Assembly: GCF_003014475.1 (NCBI RefSeq)
Contig: NZ_PYGJ01000002.1
Coordinates: 62,001-126,000 of the forward strand
Source of the DNA: Shimia abyssi
Lineage (GTDB): Bacteria > Pseudomonadota > Alphaproteobacteria > Rhodobacterales > Rhodobacteraceae
DNA length: 64,000 nucleotides
Direction of reading: 5' to 3'
In this document: one piece after another, positions 63,852-64,000 of the stretch
Numbering within the stretch: the first letter of the stretch is position 1
Layout of the letters: the number at the start of each line of letters is the position of its first letter
The notes under the pieces: generated by a model
Database searches by the model: none
The model's input: only the letters and a program-made list of their open reading frames with translations
What the model was told of the DNA's origin: nothing
Program-made: the position numbers and the translations under genes

Positions 63852-63897
63852 CCGGGGCGCTGCCCCGGAGCCCCGAAGTATTTCAGGCGAAATGAAG
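63852..63897 (+). repeat. Dispersed 3'-of-gene repeat, copy 4
   Basis: Hairpin CCGGGGC-GCT-GCCCCGG (63852-63868) followed by GCCCCGAAGTATTTCAG and GCGAAATGAAG (to 63897). It starts 60 bp after the slyX stop, in the same orientation. A short ATG frame begins inside the box and is not considered a gene. Confidence 0.8.
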
Positions 63898-64000
63898 ACT
63901 TGTGAGCAATTGGCGGACGCTTTGCGCGAATTTGCGCCCACGGTTTGTGGGAAACGGCGATCTTCCCCCTAGCGTTGCCTGCGGTTTCTTCCTAGATTTC

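Noticed and set aside
63894-63972. Short frame starting MKTCEQLADALREF at the right edge
   Set aside because: Its ATG is part of the dispersed repeat box AAATGAAG, found at three other sites where no such frame follows; no ribosome site.

Overview
The window looks like chromosome of a Rhodobacterales (Roseobacter/Rhodobacteraceae-type) alphaproteobacterium. The signs are a phosphatidylcholine synthase, a B12-dependent ribonucleotide reductase, a short HisG with HisZ, a DmdC-type acyl-CoA dehydrogenase, a 44-residue aa3-oxidase subunit IV, DUF1489, DUF2007 and DUF465 proteins, a Sua5-type threonylcarbamoyl-AMP synthase and dense, GC-rich operons with ATGA, GTGA or TTGA stop-start overlaps. No rRNA, tRNA, CRISPR array, prophage or integrase was seen. 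All assignments rest on reading sequence and recalled family features; no database search was run.

Layout. 1-6.6 kb: phosphate permease, a methyltransferase/DUF2007 pair, polyprenyl diphosphate synthase, IspE and a secreted TPR protein. 6.8-15.4 kb: SDR with divergent AraC regulator, ETF-ubiquinone oxidoreductase, GreA, a frameshifted GlxA-like regulator next to a Tat-exported metallo-hydrolase, and two unknown small proteins. 15.6-19.7 kb: molybdenum cofactor operon fdhD-mobA-mobB-moeA, whose MoeA carries an extra N-terminal domain. 19.8-26.3 kb: AzlCD exporter, lipoprotein, cytochrome oxidase subunit IV, acyl-CoA dehydrogenase with metallo-hydrolase, Sua5, YidD. 26.3-37.3 kb: pentapeptide-repeat membrane protein, TtcA, GGDEF/EAL protein, the yidC-MOSC-engB block, Pcs and Ogt. 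37.4-48.2 kb: IleS, truncated hemoglobin, YcjX/YcjF, TruA, a KAS III-like enzyme beside a LuxR-type regulator, thymidine kinase. 48.3-53.3 kb: an operon running from pyrB to plsY that contains a 34-residue membrane peptide, four small membrane proteins (three with a shared PH-like motif) and a dihydroorotase homologue that has lost its metal ligands. 53.9-57.2 kb: a YHS protein, then a decayed accessory scar with remnants of three insertion sequences and an aldehyde dehydrogenase fragment. 57.2-64 kb: NrdJ with a candidate NrdR operator, DUF1489, hisS-hisZ-hisG and SlyX.

The most interesting signals are: (1) the pyrB operon with a catalytically dead dihydroorotase-like protein (PyrX/PyrC'-type) and embedded membrane proteins; (2) two small dispersed repeat families, one always just 3' of genes with the same orientation as the gene (four copies) and one a GNRA-loop palindrome found twice between genes and once translated inside pyrX; (3) the MoeA fusion; (4) two sites matching the NrdR box, exactly 31 bp apart, plus a perfect DnaA box upstream of nrdJ; (5) the nested insertion-sequence scar; (6) the LuxR solo/KAS III pair around an AT-rich spacer.
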